From Stenogyne calaminthoides (Eukaryota; Streptophyta; Magnoliopsida; Lamiales; Lamiaceae), in NCBI GenBank assembly GCA_037126765.1, contig JBBCBC010000012.1, positions 2,356,001-2,420,000 of the forward strand: DNA of 64,000 nt, in the 5' to 3' direction. This document shows positions 25,338-35,733 of this stretch, piece after piece. The stretch's first letter is position 1; each line of letters starts with the position of its first letter. The translations under genes and the position numbers were made by a program. The notes beneath the pieces were generated by a model, which did not search any database, was not told the origin of the DNA, and saw only the letters and a list, made by a program, of their open reading frames with translations.

Positions 25338-26513
25338 TCAATGATTCAATGCATATTCGCAATGCTCGGTCCACTGGAATTTCCCTTTCTTTAATGCATC
25401 AAAGAAAGGTTTGCATTTATCCCCAGTTCGTGATATAAACCGGCTTACGAAAGCTAAACGTCCGGTTAACTTTTGGACCTCTTTCACACTCCTGGGGGCC
25501 TGCATGTCGAGCATGGCTTGAATCTTTGATTGGTTCGCTTCAATCCCCCGTTGACTGACCATATGTCTGAGGAATTTTCCTGAGTGAACCCCAAAGCTGC
25601 ATTTCTTCGAATTTAGCTTCATGTTGTACTCCCTGAGTATATCAAACGTTTGTGCGAGGTGGGTGATGTGGTCTTCCTTGTGTTCGCTCTTTACCACAAT
25701 ATCGTCAATGTACACCTCAACTATTCGGCCAATGTGTTCGTCGAACATTTTGTTCACCAAACGCTGATATGTTGCTCCGGCATTCTTTAATCCGAATGGC
25801 ATGTGTTGCCAACAGTACACATTCTTTTCACTGCAGAATGTCGTATTCTTTTGGTCGTCCGGATGCATGGGTATCTGGTGATAACCAGCAAAAGCATCCA
25901 TGAAGGTCATGAGCTCATGGCCTGCTGTATTATCGACCAAATAGTCGATATGCGGCATCGGGAAATTATCTTTCGGGCATGCCTTGTTTAAATCAGTGAA
26001 ATCAATACATAGTCTCCAAGATCCATTAGACTTGTGGACGAGCACAAGGTTCACAAGCCATCTTGGGCATTTTACTTCTCGAATCAGTTTATTGTCGAGC
26101 AACTTTTTGATTTCACTATTCATGGCCGCATATTTCTCCGGACTGAACTTTCTGTTCTTTTGGATAACTGGAGTCTGTGTTGGATCAAGATTGAGGGAGT
26201 GACATGCATGTTTTGGATTAATGCCAACCATGTCCTCGTGTGACCAGGCAGACACATCCAAGTTTGCTTGAAGATAAGCAATTATTTCTGTTCGAATTGG
26301 TTCAGGTAACTCCGAACCAATGAACACTAGTAATTCAGGTATGTTCGGGTCGATGTTGGTAGACTCCAGTTGTTTGATAGGTGTTGCTTGCTTTCTTTTT
26401 TGTTTCCACCGAGGATCCTCGATCGACCCCCGGCGTTCGTCATCAACCTCCATAGGTTCGAATCCTATGCGAGGTTCTAGGTCCGGTAGCTCGCTTGGGG
26501 GATCAATACTCAT
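25338..26513 (-). pseudogene. Reverse transcriptase of element A
   Basis: A 391-codon open frame covers the Ty3/gypsy RT core, which copies element RNA into DNA. Seen are WRLCIDFTDLNKACPKDNFP, FMDAFAGYHQIPMHPDD, MPFGLKNAGATYQRLVNKMF and the catalytic YIDD in VYIDDIVVKSEH. It ends early within the connection region, where element B stays open. It lies immediately upstream of the broken RNase H pieces. Likely inactive because the rest of pol is broken. Confidence 0.88.
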
Positions 26514-26534
26514 TAGATCTGGGAGATCTGGGAC

Positions 26535-27302
26535 TTAAGTTGCCATCCCGGATTTTGTGTTCACGCACTCTGTGTTCGCGCGGGGAGCTGTGCTCGTCAA
26601 ACTTGTGTTCGTCAAAGGACATTTTGGCAGCGTATTTGCCCGTTGGCTTGACTCACTGATCTCCCGTGTTTGCTTCATTATGTTAACGATATTTTGTTTT
26701 TCTGGTGCACATGATAGCAAACAATCTCGAGCTTTCTTCTGATCTCCCTTTACGCTACTCGTTCCATCTTGTGTTGGAAATTTGACACTGTAGTAATAAG
26801 TATAACAGGCCGCTTTAAATTCCTGAATAAATGGGCGACCTAGGAACCCGTTATAAGTAGACGGAGCATCGACGATTACAAAATCTAGCATTCTAGTTCG
26901 TCGGATCTCCGGATTTAGAGTTGATTCTAACTCGACTCCTAACCTGATCATACCATAGGGTCGGGTTACAGATTCCCCGAAATCCATAATGGTATGATCA
27001 CATGGTTCAATATAGCTACTCAAGTCCCCAACTTGCTTTTCCATCTGGTGCAGAGTGTTGACGAACAAAATGTTCGCATATGCTCAGGTATCGACCAGGA
27101 GGCGGTGCACCTTCAACCAGAGGAGACGAGCACTGATGGTTAAGGAGTCATTGTGGGGGGTAATTATACCATCGAGATCGTCTTCTGAAAATATGATTTG
27201 GTGAGAGGGTGGCGTGCTAGCTGATGTGCTCGCTACCTTCACCTGATGGATGCTTTGCATGGCACACATCTCCATCTTCTTTCGTTTGTTCGATAATATT
27301 GG
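26535..27302 (-). pseudogene. Aspartic protease region of element A with a stop in the active site
   Basis: The frame SGxVHRLLVDT is followed by TGA at 27086-27084, where the catalytic D-T-G motif of retroviral-type aspartic proteases should have its glycine. Downstream the frame resumes (AYANILFVNTLHQMEK) and contains the flap-side and YNGFLGRPFI motifs typical of this family. The protease would cleave the Gag-Pol polyprotein; this copy cannot. Confidence 0.8.
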
Positions 27303-29117
27303 TTACTGATAACATCCACCCACTGGTCCATATTCAGGACGTAACATGTGGATCTCTTGACTTTCTCGACCTCTACCCACAGTAGGAGGCCCTCTTTTGG
27401 GTATTTCAGACCTCTTATGGGATTCTTCAGGATCACTGTCAGATGTTTGTTCGGCTTTACGCTTACCTCTTCGATCTTCTGTTCTTTCTGTTCGGGAGTC
27501 TCTACTCGCCGGCTTTTTCAGAAACTGGGTAAGACGATTATCTTCGTACAGCTTCCAAAGTTGGCGAAGTAAATCGCGACAATCTTCTGTATTGTGCCCG
27601 ATGTACTCGTGATAATTACAATATTTGGAAGCATTAAGCCGATGCTTGTCCATTATGATTCCTCTCGGTCTATCCAACATGTCCCGATCTTTGATCTGGT
27701 TAAAAATTGTTTCTGCTGAAACGCCCAGAAGACTTCGTAGGGTGTTTGCTTCTGCTCTTTCTTCGAAAGGTTTGAAAGAGCTTGGGGGTTTGTACCCCCC
27801 TTCATTGATCACTTTCTTCCCAAAAACTTTCTTAGTTGTTGTTTCCTGACCCAAACGTGACTGGGCGAGCAGATCCTGCATGGCTATGATCTTGGCCGCT
27901 CGCTCTCGGAATTCTGAATATGTGTTGGGCCAGTCTTGATACATGGTTTTCCACATGTCAGTATTCAGGGTCAGGCCTCTGACCACCGCGAAGATCTTGG
28001 CATCCTCTTCAACTGGGGCCCCATCATACAAACATTTATCAAATCTTTTGATGTATGCTCGATCAGACTCACCTCTTAGTTGGGAAAAATGCGCCAACAT
28101 TTGTTTTGGCGCTGGGCGAGCACACATGGATGAGAAATGGGACAGGAATTGTTGTCCCAATTGAGCGAAAGAAGTGATGGACGCAGCGGGCAAAGTAGAG
28201 AACCATCTATGTGCCCGATCACCCAAAGTCATGGGGAATGATCGGCACTGCGTTGCGTCAGTGGCTCCCATGGCAATCATAAAGTCTGAGTATTTGCTGA
28301 GATGGACATGTGGGTCTGACTCAGCATCGAACATGGGGATAGGTGGTCGGATCTTCGCCATTTTCTCTTGTATTTCAGCCGCCATGATCGCCGGTGATAG
28401 TGGCGAGCAAGGTATTGTGCTCACCCGAGGGTGTCCTTTGGTCGCGGCCAGGTCGTCCTGTAAGCCTTCGATGGCTTTCTGCATTTCCGCAAATTTTGTG
28501 GAACTGACAGACTTGGATCAGGGTTGTTTCCCATCATGAGGACCCAGTGGGTCATGCTCGTGATGGGGCAGTCCCCCTTTCCAAGTTCGTGCTTGACTAC
28601 CCAATCGATGATGGATAGAAAATTTTGTTCCCGCCGATTTTTGTTCGGCATGCGGATGATCATGGGGATCTGAATGAGCGGGCTTGTTTATCGGTTGTTC
28701 CTTTCCGGGATCCTATCGTCTATTATTGCCAATTCGGTCTTTGGCAGAGAGCCTCAAATGTCCAAACGCTGATGGTCTGGACCCTTGAGGTTGTTCGTCA
28801 TCAAACGTATCATCAGCTTTTTTATTAGCCCGCTTCCGTGCAGCTTTTATCTTAACTTGCTCGCTATCAGGTGTATGCGAGCGTCGTTCTTCATCATCTT
28901 GGGTTTTTAACTTGGCCAACTCTTTTTCGGCCCTCTCTTTCTGTGCTCGTAACAAGAAAGTGACGGCTTTTGTTGTGGCCACCGGATCATTGGCAATATC
29001 CTCAAGATTGATGGTCTCCACTATCTGATCTTTGTGAGGCTGGTGATGAGCCTCTTTCCGGTCGTGAGGTCGACTTTGTCCCGACCTCTCTGTTTGTGTA
29101 TTCCTAGATTGAGGCAT
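27303..29117 (-). pseudogene. gag of element A
   Basis: Gag forms the particle that packages element RNA. The ATG at 29115-29117 opens MPQSRNTQTERSGQSRPH. A charged, coiled-coil-like stretch (RAQKERAEKELAKL) follows, then a frame change near 28.5-28.7 kb. A 393-codon open part (27303-28484) holds the Retrotrans_gag core (HRWFSTLPAASITSFAQLGQ) and a zinc-knuckle variant C-x2-H-x4-H-x4-C in CNYHEYIGHNTEDC. The frame ends in TAA at the gag/protease border, and in this copy the following codons stay in frame with protease. Confidence 0.85.
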
Positions 29118-29175
29118 TATATTTTTTTTTCTGCCTCGGCTCACTATGGGTTTGTGTATGGGTTGGTTTTTTGGT

Positions 29176-29193
29176 ACCCTCCTTCTAGCGCCA
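29176..29193 (-). promoter_or_regulatory. Primer-binding site of element A
   Basis: Two bases inside the 5' LTR border (29196) the minus strand reads TGGCGCTAGAAGGAGGGT. It starts with the TGG expected to pair with a tRNA CCA end. The tRNA species was not identified. Confidence 0.6.
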
Positions 29194-29195
29194 GT

Positions 29196-32100
29196 TGTTG
29201 CGAGTAGTTTTATTTGGGACATATGATGTGGCTAATTTGGTGACAACTCACAAACAAAACATGTACGTGTAAAATAAACTGTAAATAAGATGAATTTGTT
29301 GACCCAGTTCGTCAAGAAATAACTACTCTGGGGGCATACCAAGCCAGGGATGTAGTATTTCGAGTTTTACACGTACAATATTTGATACATCTCATGAAGA
29401 TGAATCGCTATGGATGGAGATGATTTGGAAATTTGGTATATGAGTGCTAGGGTTTCTGTGTGCATGGATGTGTTGGGATTATACTGAAAAGTATGTTTTT
29501 TACTTTGTATAATCGAAACTGATTTTTCAGACTTATTTACTGAAATAAATTGTTTATCACTGATGCTTTAAATATGATTGAATGTTACATATATTTCTTG
29601 CGATAAGCTGTTCAATAATTAAATGACGTGTTACATTGTAGTTAATTTAGTGATGCGGATCACGAAGATTAAATTAATGTCCTTTGTAACTAAAAAGTAC
29701 GCCATTCACGACCTAGATGGAAATGAACAACCCATCGCGAAAGGTTGAGGTGTAAAGCTCAGATTGGTTTGTCTTGACCAAGAGATTACACTAGTGCATG
29801 CTGATCGTAATTGAATAGGACCTACAGGAGGATAAATTCTTGAAACTGAACAAGGAAGAATTAGACCTCAGTGGTTCGTTGTTTCTTAATCTTCGTTCCT
29901 TAAATAGGATCACGTGGGATTGGTAACTATTGCTTTGACTTATCATGGGTAGCGAATCAAAGAGATTCAATACTTTTTATCTTGGGCAATATTATTAGTC
30001 ACATGTGATTGCTAAGATTTAATACGAAGAATTGTGTGCAAGTACGCTTATTTGATTTGCCCCCTTGGGAGGTTCATAAGCTTTATCATACCAAATCTTG
30101 CAAGTGGAATTAGTTTTCGGTATGGATAATAATGTTGAACCGTTCCTTGACCAAGGATAAAAGATATTAATTAATGGAAAGCTATTTCAGTGGCTTGAAT
30201 TAATTAATGGACTAGATAATCTTAAACACAGGAAATAATGACCGGGAGCCATATTGACTGTAATATGGGTTAAGATGGATAGTGCAAGATTAATTAATAT
30301 TTATGGGCTTGAATTATATTGTGGCTCAATATTAGATATCCAAGGTCCATTAGAAGGTCCAATCTTAATTCTTCTAAAGGCCCCCTGAGTAGCCCAACAA
30401 ATAGTCCATTAACTGAAAAAAGGTGATTAAAATAAAATAAATATTGTTGCTTATTTTTCCTCTAAATTTTCAAAAATTATGAATAAGTTGGGAGAAAGAT
30501 TTTCTTTGAATTTTGTTATGGAATGAAGATATGTATTCTTGGAATACAAGATTATCTCATTAAATTCAAGAAATCTCCCACTTGGTTATTTCATAAGAGA
30601 ATTTCGAAATTTTGAAATATAGTGGGCAAGAAAGATTTTCTTGATTTTCTTGAAAAGATATTATGGAAGATATGTATTTCTTGAAATAAAAGATTATCTC
30701 ATAAATTCAAGAAGATCCAAATCTTGGATTCTTGCATCATTAATTTTCGAAAAATCCATAATTAGAGGAGGTGGGATTTTTGTGGAATATTTTAATTATG
30801 GGAAAAAGAATATAGAAGATATATTCAAGATGTCTTGGTGATCAAGAAAAGTCTTTTCCCACATTGGTTTTCTACTGAAAAAATCGACCACCTCTCTCCT
30901 ATAAATAGGGGATGATTCTTTCATTCTCAAGTACAATTCCATGTGCTGGAAAAATTAGCAAATCCACATAAGTAGTGCAACAAAGTTTATTTTTTCCTTT
31001 TGTTAATTGTTCGACAAGTGTCCTTCCACCGGATAGTTGAGCAAGGGCTAAGGGAATACTTGGGAAGTCCTTTTGGTTAGTCCGTCCAACCGAATTCACT
31101 GCCATCCCTAGAGGTAAGTTCGCGTAAACCCGTAGATTCCGCATGCGTAGGTTTTACGTGGCTTATTATATGCATGATATGTTGTTGCAATTATTATTTG
31201 AATTAATATAGGATTAATTCATGCTAGTAATAATTAAAGAATTAAATTTGTATTTAAATATTCATCCCGAATAGATCTGTGCAAACTATTCCCCAACAGG
31301 ATGATCTCTCGAATTTTTTGTGAGCCTTACCCCTCTGGGAAATTTCTGAACCTGTCTCTTGTTGTTTTTTCTTCCATTTATAGTACTTTGACAAGCATGA
31401 GCTGGTTTGGCAAGCATGAGCTGGAAACTTCGGGTCATGCAAGAATTCATGTAATGCTGCCACCTTTCCAACTTCGTCTTTTAGATTGTTCTTTGCTTTT
31501 GCTTGTCTATATAGCACTCTTTTGGTCGTCCAAATCAATTTTTTGCTCGGTTGACCGCTTTGTTCGCCCCATTAATCCATATCCATTTTATATCGAAATA
31601 TTGTTCTTGTCGAGCATGTTCTGAGTTCTTCAGGTTGTCTGAGCTTTGGGGATGTCTGTGCCCTCAGGATATCTGATCATCGAACATATCGACCCTCGGG
31701 TCGTCGGGAGCCTCGGGATGTCTGAGCCCTCAGGATGTCTGAGCACCGAGCATACTGACCCCTAACCCCTCGGGATGTCTCGAAGTCTTCGGGGATATCT
31801 GAGTATCGAGCATACTGACCCTTCAGGATGTCTGAATTTTCAGGATATCTGAGTGTCAAGCATACTGACCCTTCAGGATATCTGAGCATTCAGGTTGCCT
31901 GAGTCCTCAGACTTGACTCAGCTTATTTGATTCCTTTTTTCCTGATTTGAGTGGCGAACATGTCCTCAGACTTGACTCAGCTTATTTGATTCCTTCTTTC
32001 CTGATCTGAGTGGCGAACATGCATATTTGCTCGAGGCTGGTTGAGCAACTTTGGTTGGTAAATGGAAAACTGGCGAGCAAAACTTACTTCATAAGCGAGT

Positions 32101-32259
32101 ATGTTCGCTTGGTTAACAAGTGGCGAGCTGGTCGAACAAACTTGTTTGTTCGGCGAGCGGCGAGCATACTTGTCCATCGGGCATGATTATTTTAATAAAT
32201 ATTACACGTGTCTCTCTTACATGTTCGATTAATGCTGAATAATTATATCGAACACAACA
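29196..32259 (-). repeat. 5' LTR of element A, interrupted by a solo LTR
   Basis: Starts TGTTGCGAG next to the primer-binding site and ends CGAACACAACA. Without the insertion (29471-31298 plus one 5-bp duplication) it is about 1.23 kb. A minus-strand TATA-like TATAAATGG lies near 31376-31384 and should drive element transcription. A tandem array lies at about 31625-31915. Confidence 0.85.
29471..31298 (+). mobile_element. Solo LTR (1828 bp) nested in the 5' LTR of element A
   Basis: The insert begins TGTTGGGATTATACTG and ends TTCCCCAACA, with identical 5-bp flanks GGATG (29466-29470 and 31299-31303). The uninterrupted sequence is visible in the 3' LTR of element A (about 15705-15725). It has no coding sequence. 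A plus-strand TATA box CTATAAATAG near 30899 fits an LTR promoter in plus orientation. Best read as a solo LTR left by recombination between the LTRs of a larger element; a non-autonomous element is the alternative. Confidence 0.8.
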
Positions 32260-32345
32260 ATATGTTTTTTTTTTAAGAAATCATAATTCCATTAGAAATA
32301 GTCATTCCAAAAAATAAAGAAACTGTGATTTTTTACATAATTGTA
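32260..32345. mobile_element. Right part of the small repeat split by element A
   Basis: AAGAAATCATAATTCCATTA onward continues the repeat that was cut at 15439. It matches the uninterrupted copy near 61794-61850. Confidence 0.7.
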
Positions 32346-33240
32346 CCCATACCACCATTCTTACCGTACGTAGTTCACTGTTTTATGATTCTTATTTAAT
32401 AATTTGAATCAATCGTCCCTTAAGAAAATATTATCACCTATCTCTAAATCATTCAAGACCAATCACACATTAAAAAAAAATCATTCTACATTAAGACGAG
32501 GTCATGATCTATCTTTAAAACGTCTCACGTCAATCACGTTTAATTAATTCTCGAGATTTGTGTAATCATTCCATATTAAAACGAGCTCCCTTATCTTTAA
32601 TCGTTTCATGCCAATCACGTTTAATGCTAGGAGTCACTCTAATTATGAGCGCGGCTATTTATATCTAATTTTTTTCTCAATACATCGATATGTACAATAT
32701 TTTTAGCATTATGTATCATTATTTACAACCGTAAAATGGATATATTGAGCAAATATTCGAGTGTCAATGCATCATTATATGTAATTATTCCACTTTTAAC
32801 ATTATATGTGTGAGCAGGCAGCAATAATGCCTCTAGATAAAGTGAATAGGAAGGGACATATTCACACTATAATACATCAGATGATGCATATATTCTGCTG
32901 GTTTAAAGGACAAAAGAAATAACTAGTTTTCTTCTTGCCAAAATTAAAGAGACTGTAATCATTTACTTACGTCCTAATAATAGATACAGACAAAACAGAA
33001 ACCAGAAATTGGGTGAACTTTTGCTTAACAACCTACGCAAGACATTCCATAAAAAGCCACAAAAACATAGAAAAAAAGTTTAAAATATGAAATCATTTGT
33101 ATATAGACACCGCGTCATATTGGCTGTTATTATCCAGATTTTAATTACGGATACAAAAAATTATCAAACATAATCATGGCTAATTTTCATTACCACAGTT
33201 TAATTACCAAAACATATTTAACATGGGTCTCATGCATGTA
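32346..33240. other. Intergenic DNA between elements A and B, left part
   Basis: AT-rich, no gene. Two similar segments around AATCACGTTTAATTAATTC and AATCACGTTTAATGCTAGG (about 32535 and 32615) show a small local duplication. Confidence 0.4.
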
Positions 33241-33242
33241 CA

Positions 33243-33437
33243 CTTAGTGCACGATACATTTCATAGTGTATTTTATAAACTTATAATTTGATACACTGAT
33301 ACATACAATTTGTTTATATTAAAATATGTGACTTGTGTTAGAGAAATAGGTTACACTCTTCAGAGTGAACAAATTATATGTTTCAGTATAAACAAGTTGT
33401 TTGTTTAAAAAATATACTATAAAGTGCATTATGCTCC
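33243..33437. mobile_element. Small foldback MITE of the GTGCA family
   Basis: The left end CTTAGTGCACGATACATTTC and the right end AAATATACTATAAAGTGCAT form an imperfect inverted repeat. Same family as the copies near 8.7, 15.1 and 54.4 kb. Confidence 0.55.
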
Positions 33438-34290
33438 TGCGACATACAAGACCGAGCCTAATTTTAACATGGTTGAACTATACATTTTTTCTTATTTCTT
33501 CCTATTTAATCCTTACTAGAGAGATCAAATAAAATTTAAAAAGATTAATTTTTTTGTAGCCCAATAACTTTGCATCATTTTCAAATTAGACTCAATTGTT
33601 TTGATTTTTTTTTTGATCCGTAAATTTTTTAAAATTTTGAAATTGGTCATTTAACCTGCTGCAATAGACAAGCAGGTATCCGTCACATGTGTATTTTTTT
33701 TTTTCGAAGCTCTACTTGGACTTTTTTAATCGTAATAATTTTGACCGGGTTTTGAGACGGGTTTTAAAAAAAAATTGTATAATAAAAAATGAAGCGAATT
33801 TGGTCGTAAGAAATATAAAAATATGCAGAAACCACTCTTCATCTCTAAAAAAATTACGCAGAAAAATCTCTACCCAAAATTATTATAATTTAAAAAGTCT
33901 AGTTTGCATTTCAAAACTAAAGGAAATAATAAAATAATTACATATATGATTATTACTTGTTAGGTGGCCTGCTATAGCAGGTTAAATGATTAATTTCAAA
34001 AAATTTGATAACTTACATGACTAAAATAAAAAATTCAAAGCAATTAGAACCAATTTCAAAACGTAGTAAAATTACATTGGAGTGCAAAAATTTAATACCA
34101 AATTTAAATGTTCATTGAAATAAAAAAACAACTTTATTAAATATAATCATTTTGATTAATGGAAAATATTTAATGACTCTAACAAAGAAACAAGTCTATA
34201 GTTCGGTACATACCAAAATAGGAAACATTTCTATCTTAGCAGTAAGAAAAGAGTATTAGTTGTTCAGTATTGATTATTTTAAAAGAACAT
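33438..34290. other. Intergenic DNA between elements A and B, right part
   Basis: AT-rich. The segments TAACCTGCTGCAATAGACAA (about 33653) and GGCCTGCTATAGCAGGTTAA (about 33965) are roughly complementary, so part of this stretch (about 33590-34030) may be another foldback element. No gene. Its last five bases (AACAT) are the target duplication of element B. Confidence 0.45.
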
Positions 34291-35451
34291 TGTTGCGAGT
34301 CGTTTTATATGGAGAATATTATGTGGTTAATTCGATGACAACTCACAAACAAAATATGTACGTGTAAAATATACTGTAAATAAGAGGAATTTGTTGACCC
34401 AGTTCGTCAAGAAATGACTACTCTGGGGGCGTTCCAAGCCAGGGATGTAATATTGCGAGTTTTACACGTACAATACATGATACATCTCATGAAGATGAAT
34501 CGCTATGATTGAAGATGATTTGGAGAGTAGGTATATGAGTGCTAGGGATTTTTATGTGTATGGATGAACTCTCGAATTTTTCTGAACCTCACCACTCTGG
34601 GAAATTTATGAACCCGTCTCTTGTTGTTTTTTCTTCTATTTATAGCACTTTGACAAGCATGAGCTGGTTTGGCAAGCATGAGCTGGAGACTTCGGGTCTT
34701 GCAAGAACTCATGCAATGCTGCCACGTTTCCAACTTCGTCTTCCAGATTGATCTTTGCACTTGCTTGTCTATAAGGCACTCTTTTGGTCGTCCAAATCAA
34801 TCTTTTGCTCGACTGAATGCTTTGTTCGCCCCTTCAACCACATCAATTTTATGCCAGAATATTGTCCTCATCGAGCATGTCTGAGTTATTCAGATTATAT
34901 GAGTCCTCAAGATATCTGAGCATCGAGCATACTGACCCCTTAGGTTGTCTGAGCCCTCAGGATGTCTGAGCATCGAGCATCTTGACCCTCGGGTTTCTCG
35001 AGCCCTCGGGATGTCGAGCATCGAAAGCATCTTGACCCTTCGGGTTGTGCGAGCCCTCGGGATGTCGAGCCTCGGAATGTCGAGCATCGAGCATCTTGAC
35101 CCTTGGGTTATGCGAGCCGCCGGGATGTCTGAGCCCTCAAGATATCTGATTTCTTCTTCCCTGATCTGATCAGTTTGACTGATCAGATCAACATCTTTTC
35201 AGGATCATACCTGTTTGCTCGGTAAGCTGGTGAAGCAACCTTGGTTGGTAAATGGCGAGCTGGCGAACAAAACTTACTTCATAGGCGAGCATAGTCGCAT
35301 GGTTGACAAGTGGTGAGCTGGCGAACAAACTTGTTTGTTCGTCAAGCTTTGTGCACACTTATCCATTGAGCGTGGTTATTTTAATAATTTAATATTACAA
35401 GTGTCCTCCGACGTGTTCGATTAATACTGAGTAATTATATCGAACACAACA
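34291..35451 (-). repeat. 3' LTR of element B
   Basis: 1161 bp, TG...CA. It has a minus-strand TATAAATA box near 34638-34645, the tandem array at about 34905-35150 and a perfect palindrome at 35162-35190. Compared with the 5' LTR it keeps CTACTCTGGGGGC, a segment missing near 46544. Confidence 0.9.
35162..35190. repeat. Perfect inverted repeat in the LTR (also at 47233-47261)
   Basis: Arms TGATCTGATCAGT and ACTGATCAGATCA (13 bp each) surround a 3-base loop TTG. It is identical in the other LTR of element B and not seen in element A, so it is specific to this subfamily. Confidence 0.85.
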
Positions 35452-35464
35452 ATACCCCCCAGCC
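35452..35464 (-). promoter_or_regulatory. Polypurine tract of element B
   Basis: The minus strand reads GGCTGGGGGGTAT directly before the 3' LTR (which starts TGTTGTGTTCG). This is the expected place for plus-strand DNA priming. Confidence 0.7.
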
Positions 35465-35575
35465 GGGTCGCTTTGTATTCACCATGGGGGCCTAGCTGTT
35501 ATATTTTGATTTGGCCGACGTGAGCGTCGTTTCGTATTCTGTGCCAGATTTCAAAAAAAATTCAAACCCGGCATC

Positions 35576-35583
35576 TATAAATA
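35576..35583 (+). promoter_or_regulatory. TATA box of the antisense gene of element B
   Basis: TATAAATA (context TCTATAAATACC) lies 151 bases before the ATG at 35734 and 125 bases inside the 3' LTR border, on the strand opposite to the retrotransposon. The box and its surroundings are conserved in element A (17240-17247). It implies an own core promoter for the antisense gene. Confidence 0.65.
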
Positions 35584-35733
35584 CCTATTTTTGCCGCCTC
35601 AGTGCCCTTTCTTTCTTTACTTCTTTTTCTTGCTTTCATTCTCTTTCTTTTCTGAAACTTCCGGCGAGGGCTTTCCTGTTTCGGCGACGGATTTTATTCA
35701 GGTAGCTATTTCATCCCCTTTTTAATTCCTATT

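Larger units (their letters stand above)
15440..32259 (-). mobile_element. Tat-lineage Ty3/gypsy retrotransposon A (decayed, with nested solo LTR)
   Basis: The element is bounded by TGTTGCGAG at 15440 and CGAACACAACA ending at 32259, with identical 5-bp flanks ATATG (15435-15439 and 32260-32264). Read on the minus strand the order is 5' LTR (29196-32259), primer-binding site, gag (27303-29117), protease, reverse transcriptase/RNase H, second RNase H, integrase (to about 23263), an extra region, and 3' LTR (15440-17093). The dual RNase H and the extra antisense gene point to the Tat lineage (Ogre/Grande/Retand group). Every coding domain has stops or frameshifts. A 1.83 kb solo LTR interrupts the 5' LTR. 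Confidence 0.9.
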
